Source of the DNA: Lentisphaerae bacterium ADurb.Bin082
GTDB taxonomy: Bacteria > Verrucomicrobiota > Lentisphaeria > Oligosphaerales > Oligosphaeraceae
Assembly: GCA_002070945.1 (NCBI GenBank)
Contig: MWEG01000108.1
Coordinates: 1-64,000 of the forward strand
Direction of reading: 5' to 3'
DNA length: 64,000 nt
Every line of letters begins with the position of its first letter. Positions within the stretch are counted from its first letter, which is position 1. Positions 62,501 to 64,000 of this stretch are shown here, one piece after another. The notes beneath the pieces were generated by a model. It did no database searches and was not told where the DNA came from. It worked only from the letters and a program-made list of their open reading frames with translations. A program made the position numbers and the translations under genes.

Positions 62501-63053
62501 GAGAATTCTCGATTCCAACAACTGTGATCTGGGGAGTACGGAAGTCATTTTCTTTAAAAATGGCGAAATTGAATACGCCTGCCTTTTACGAGATTACCTG
62601 CCTGAAGACAACTCCGAAAAAGAAGCAACGGTTATTTTCCCGCATGAAGCTCACATCTATGACGTCAGAAACAGCCGATACTGCGGCTTGGGCAAACAAG
62701 TTTCCTTCAGGCTGGCTGGAGGACAGGCCAAGGTTTTTGCTCTTTCTCCTTACAGAGTGACAGGGGTTGAGGTTTCCTTGGACAAGGAAAAATACCGCCA
62801 GGGAGATGCAGTTTCATATAAACTGAATGTTATAGCAGATTCCAAGCCCCTTTCTACGCATGCATTCAGGATTGAACTTGTGAGTCCTGAAAATAAAACC
62901 GTAACGCACTACAGCCAAAATCTTTTGGCGGAAAAAGGGAGCTGTTCAGCGACTATGCTGCTCTGCTTGAATGAACAACAAGGAAAATGGCGCATACAGG
63001 CAAAAGATGTAATCTCAGGGATAATTACTGAAAAGATTTTTTGGGTGGAGTAG
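59586..63053 (+). CDS. Large GH42-like glycosidase, AT-rich
   Basis: The 1155-residue protein has no signal peptide; the ATG at 59586 follows AGGTGA. Residues about 35-230 form an alpha/beta N-terminal domain (ALVIAPVLGQRETVELAQRL), about 240-420 beta sandwiches, and about 425-770 a TIM barrel with GH42-style segments (LGIIPYFSRSFFPGY; CFSPTCQKHFQEYLKKEY; DAVIGLDEPNA; GIWFGSYW). From about 830 a Rossmann-like trimerisation domain follows (FNESEYKVLILPYTQALS, HHGGMVIADRIPG), then a final beta domain. Unlike its neighbours it favours A/T-ending codons, many AAA and GAA, suggesting a separate origin. Galactoside specificity is possible but unproven. Confidence 0.72.
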   Translation: MPDKNHPYDKLSGKVVTPHIKWAIPYCQGRTRALVIAPVLGQRETVELAQRLSLDYTALMTHGYHEMYQDRKWLPHAVPVAEVDKIVQKKLKKFYDVILIGKVSWEILPDYVQAWIKEQVLQGTGLVYVCPYNSRKIDSLFTSQKAADDEPFITDCVPLKSLPVLQDLDEKEIFGFSLSGKGRVAKINYGEQQWGELHSLTPAGAYADWSLNYDYYHSLLAKAVLWAARKESDVGIRDMKNIGGALTMKIMNGGAQRKQVQFELVIRDRDNNIENRQESQVKLAQGEQEFSFRLPVLKGGLHFLDVWVKEEGKTLNWKSTSVTIAPECSIEKIILDKVSYQAEDIVKGRIVLSQMPGKESWLAIRMLDHFGRVMADEQSAPVKKEVDFSFEIKEPLSLLLTIEAELLDGNLIISVLKKEFPVVRKKIDDYFFAMWVEVCDNHLGYLALQQFQALGVDFDYAQPSPELYHKAAKANLGIIPYFSRSFFPGYGYREMDQDTLVRTPCFTNTAFRANLKKSLQQNAQLNKAYSPYYSLSINGGLSPLRCITPLDLCFSPTCQKHFQEYLKKEYQDLNALNKEWETDFQSWDDVQAMTFVQAKRRANFAPWADHRMHKEQVFTEINCFSRDAILEIDPDAVIGLDEPNATSSYNGYDWWCLMRELDFCNPYFGKWHWRDDQIELARCFIKNKNAPRGIWFGSYWRKENFNRFIPWQSLFNGMNGVYWWVGIASRNSSIGALTPDFEPLPYFSQALEEINEIKSGIGKLLMNSVREHDKIAIYYSPYSVHAATVDANAQLPPEKFPEEGIIADCLSLPDTPTQFGSSYPLYRSQQALMTVLEDIGLQYDFVAHEQIESGEFNESEYKVLILPYTQALSKKESKEIKAFVHHGGMVIADRIPGVMDEHCKSLPCSSLQEMFSDVGTRPKVNKYGQGKAVCLHDFLDDYVFSLRMKGQEKEKREKIREILESAGVKPKLRILDSNNCDLGSTEVIFFKNGEIEYACLLRDYLPEDNSEKEATVIFPHEAHIYDVRNSRYCGLGKQVSFRLAGGQAKVFALSPYRVTGVEVSLDKEKYRQGDAVSYKLNVIADSKPLSTHAFRIELVSPENKTVTHYSQNLLAEKGSCSATMLLCLNEQQGKWRIQAKDVISGIITEKIFWVE

Positions 63054-63061
63054 GGGGGCTT

Positions 63062-63180
63062 TAGTGGACAGTGGACAATGGACGTCAGTGGACTTTTATG
63101 GACGTCAGTAGGCGATGGACTGTGGACGTCAGTGGACATTAGTGGCAGTGGACTGTGGACAATAGTGGACGTTAGTGGCA
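63062..63180 (+). repeat. 7/10-bp TGGAC array, isolated copy
   Basis: About thirteen units headed TGGAC or a close variant (TAGGC, TGGC) with lengths almost only 7 or 10 bp: TGGACAG, TGGACAA, TGGACGTCAG, TGGACTTTTA, TGGACGTCAG and so on. No hairpin module is attached. Confidence 0.85.
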
Positions 63181-63233
63181 TGATGGAGCAGTGGGGGGGA
63201 GCGCCAGCTCGGGCAGCGCTGGAGTAAAAGCAA

Positions 63234-63264
63234 CAAGCCCGGACTAGGAGGGAGTCCGGGCTTG
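63234..63264 (-). terminator. Strong hairpin after the oxidoreductase gene
   Basis: CAAGCCCGGACT (63234-63245) pairs perfectly over 12 bp with AGTCCGGGCTTG (63253-63264) around AGGAGGG. On the minus strand the stem is followed by TTGCTTTTA, a modest T run, so it most likely ends the minus-strand transcript. Confidence 0.75.
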
Positions 63265-63292
63265 CTTCGGGGGCGTTTTGATGTCATTTTTA

Positions 63293-64000
63293 TCAGTTGG
63301 GCGGCGGGTAGGCCTGGATGGCCGGGTCGTCTAGTGTCACTCTGCGGCCCTGGTCATTGGAGACGTAGGTAGCCAGAACCATGCGCAAGACATCGCGCCC
63401 TTCTTCGGCTGTGGCAATGGGTGGGCGCCGGCCATGCAGGAAGTCGGCCAGAGGCTGGGCCAGGCCGGCAATGCGCACGCCTTGCGCATTTGGGGACGGA
63501 ATGCCGCAGTCAGTCCAGGCTTTCTCTGCGCGCAGGTAGTATTTCATGCCGACTGCCTGTGGGTCGCGCGGCATGGCAGCACTGACAGCGTCGCCGTAGG
63601 ATTGCGTCAAAAAGCCCTTGTCGCCCCAAATTTCCATCGTGGTTTCGGCACCGACGCTGACGAATGAACAATGTACTTCGACCAGGGGGCCGCCAGGATA
63701 GCGGAAAATGGCGATGCCGTTGTCGTTTGGCATGTCAGGGTCAAACAGCGACTCAATTTCCGCTGTGACCGATTCCGGGAGGCCGAACAGCCAGTAAATC
63801 AAGTCGATCGGGTGGGCCGCGTCGTCAGCCCAGATGTCGCGGTTCATGCTTGAACTGACATGCCATGACTTGGCAAACTCATGATTCAGGCAAACACCCA
63901 GGCCATGGCGACGGCGGAACTGGAAAATCTGTCCGAGACGGCCTTGGGCGAGCATATCCTTGACGTACAGATTCTGCGGGTCGACGCGCATTTGCCAGGC
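63293..64000 (-). CDS. Gfo/Idh/MocA-family oxidoreductase, C-terminal part (cut by window end)
   Basis: The visible 236 residues (running off the window edge with A-W-Q before MRVDPQN) are the later part of a Gfo/Idh/MocA dehydrogenase. The end of the NAD-binding half is off the edge. The substrate-binding half is present: QNLYVKDMLAQGRLG, the D-D-A-x-H-x-x-D motif as ADDAAHPIDLIYWLFG, and a C-terminal FLHGRRPPIATAEEGRDVLR. The family oxidises or reduces sugars and inositols with NAD(P). A strong hairpin lies just after its stop. The start is outside the window. Confidence 0.9.
   Translation of the reverse strand, partial: AWQMRVDPQNLYVKDMLAQGRLGQIFQFRRRHGLGVCLNHEFAKSWHVSSSMNRDIWADDAAHPIDLIYWLFGLPESVTAEIESLFDPDMPNDNGIAIFRYPGGPLVEVHCSFVSVGAETTMEIWGDKGFLTQSYGDAVSAAMPRDPQAVGMKYYLRAEKAWTDCGIPSPNAQGVRIAGLAQPLADFLHGRRPPIATAEEGRDVLRMVLATYVSNDQGRRVTLDDPAIQAYPPPN

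Noticed and set aside
1-64000. tRNA, rRNA and riboswitch search by eye
   Set aside because: No cloverleaf with CCA-type end, no rRNA-like block and no known riboswitch core was recognised; a covariance-model scan would be needed for certainty.

Overview
The window reads like an accessory, carbohydrate-foraging stretch of a chromosome from the Planctomycetes-Verrucomicrobia-Lentisphaerae group, most likely Lentisphaerota (Victivallis-like). This is inferred from gene content, not from a marker gene. The pointers are two prepilin-like secreted proteins with the hallmark hydrophobic N-terminus and C-terminal H-Xn-DG motif, many large secreted or cytoplasmic glycosidase-like proteins (GH42-like, DUF4838, CBM9-like, CE7), OPT-related DUF6785-type membrane proteins, and FtsX/ABC modules. 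No rRNA, tRNA, CRISPR array or intact transposase was seen.

Layout. 0-4.5 kb: a glycosidase C-terminal fragment, a repeat cluster, then a tightly overlapping trio of DUF6785-type transporter, unknown two-half protein and PqqD-like protein. 5.1-11.4 kb: a LacI regulator with a well-formed promoter/operator, followed by a secreted GH, a prepilin-like protein and a GH42-like enzyme. 11.7-13.8 kb: a second DUF6785-type protein. 14.0-24.2 kb: a five-gene membrane system made of an FtsX permease, an ABC ATPase, a 1623-residue fusion of a catalytically dead M28 peptidase domain with an FtsX permease, an OPT-like protein and a second ABC ATPase. 24.4-28.4 kb: a xylose-isomerase-like TIM barrel divergent from a secreted glycosidase. 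28.4-31.3 kb: a small winged-helix remnant, an arylamine N-acetyltransferase and an amidohydrolase. 31.7-36.4 kb: proB, an MFS-HEAT fusion and YebC. 36.4-42.4 kb (minus strand): altronate-dehydratase-like protein, NagB and a ribose-type ABC importer, probably one catabolic operon. 43.1-64 kb: further glycosidases, a metallophosphoesterase, a DUF4838-CBM9-CE7 megaenzyme, small secreted proteins and the end of a Gfo/Idh/MocA oxidoreductase.

The sugar genes suggest sensing (LacI), extracellular hydrolysis and deacetylation, import (RbsABC-like) and intracellular processing of plant or host glycans, including amino sugars and sugar acids. The membrane system at 14-24 kb, with the PqqD trio at 1-4.5 kb, is the least familiar element. 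A 28-bp imperfect direct repeat lies after the PqqD gene (4521-4548) and just before the first FtsX gene (13969-13996), so the two blocks may once have been a single operon.

The gaps between genes carry a composite interspersed repeat family. One module has three hairpins with compensatory base changes between copies. It is joined to short tandem arrays of TGGAC/GTCCA units of either 9 bp or mixed 7/10 bp, and to further conserved tails. A REP-like palindrome cluster is a separate element at 53.5 kb.
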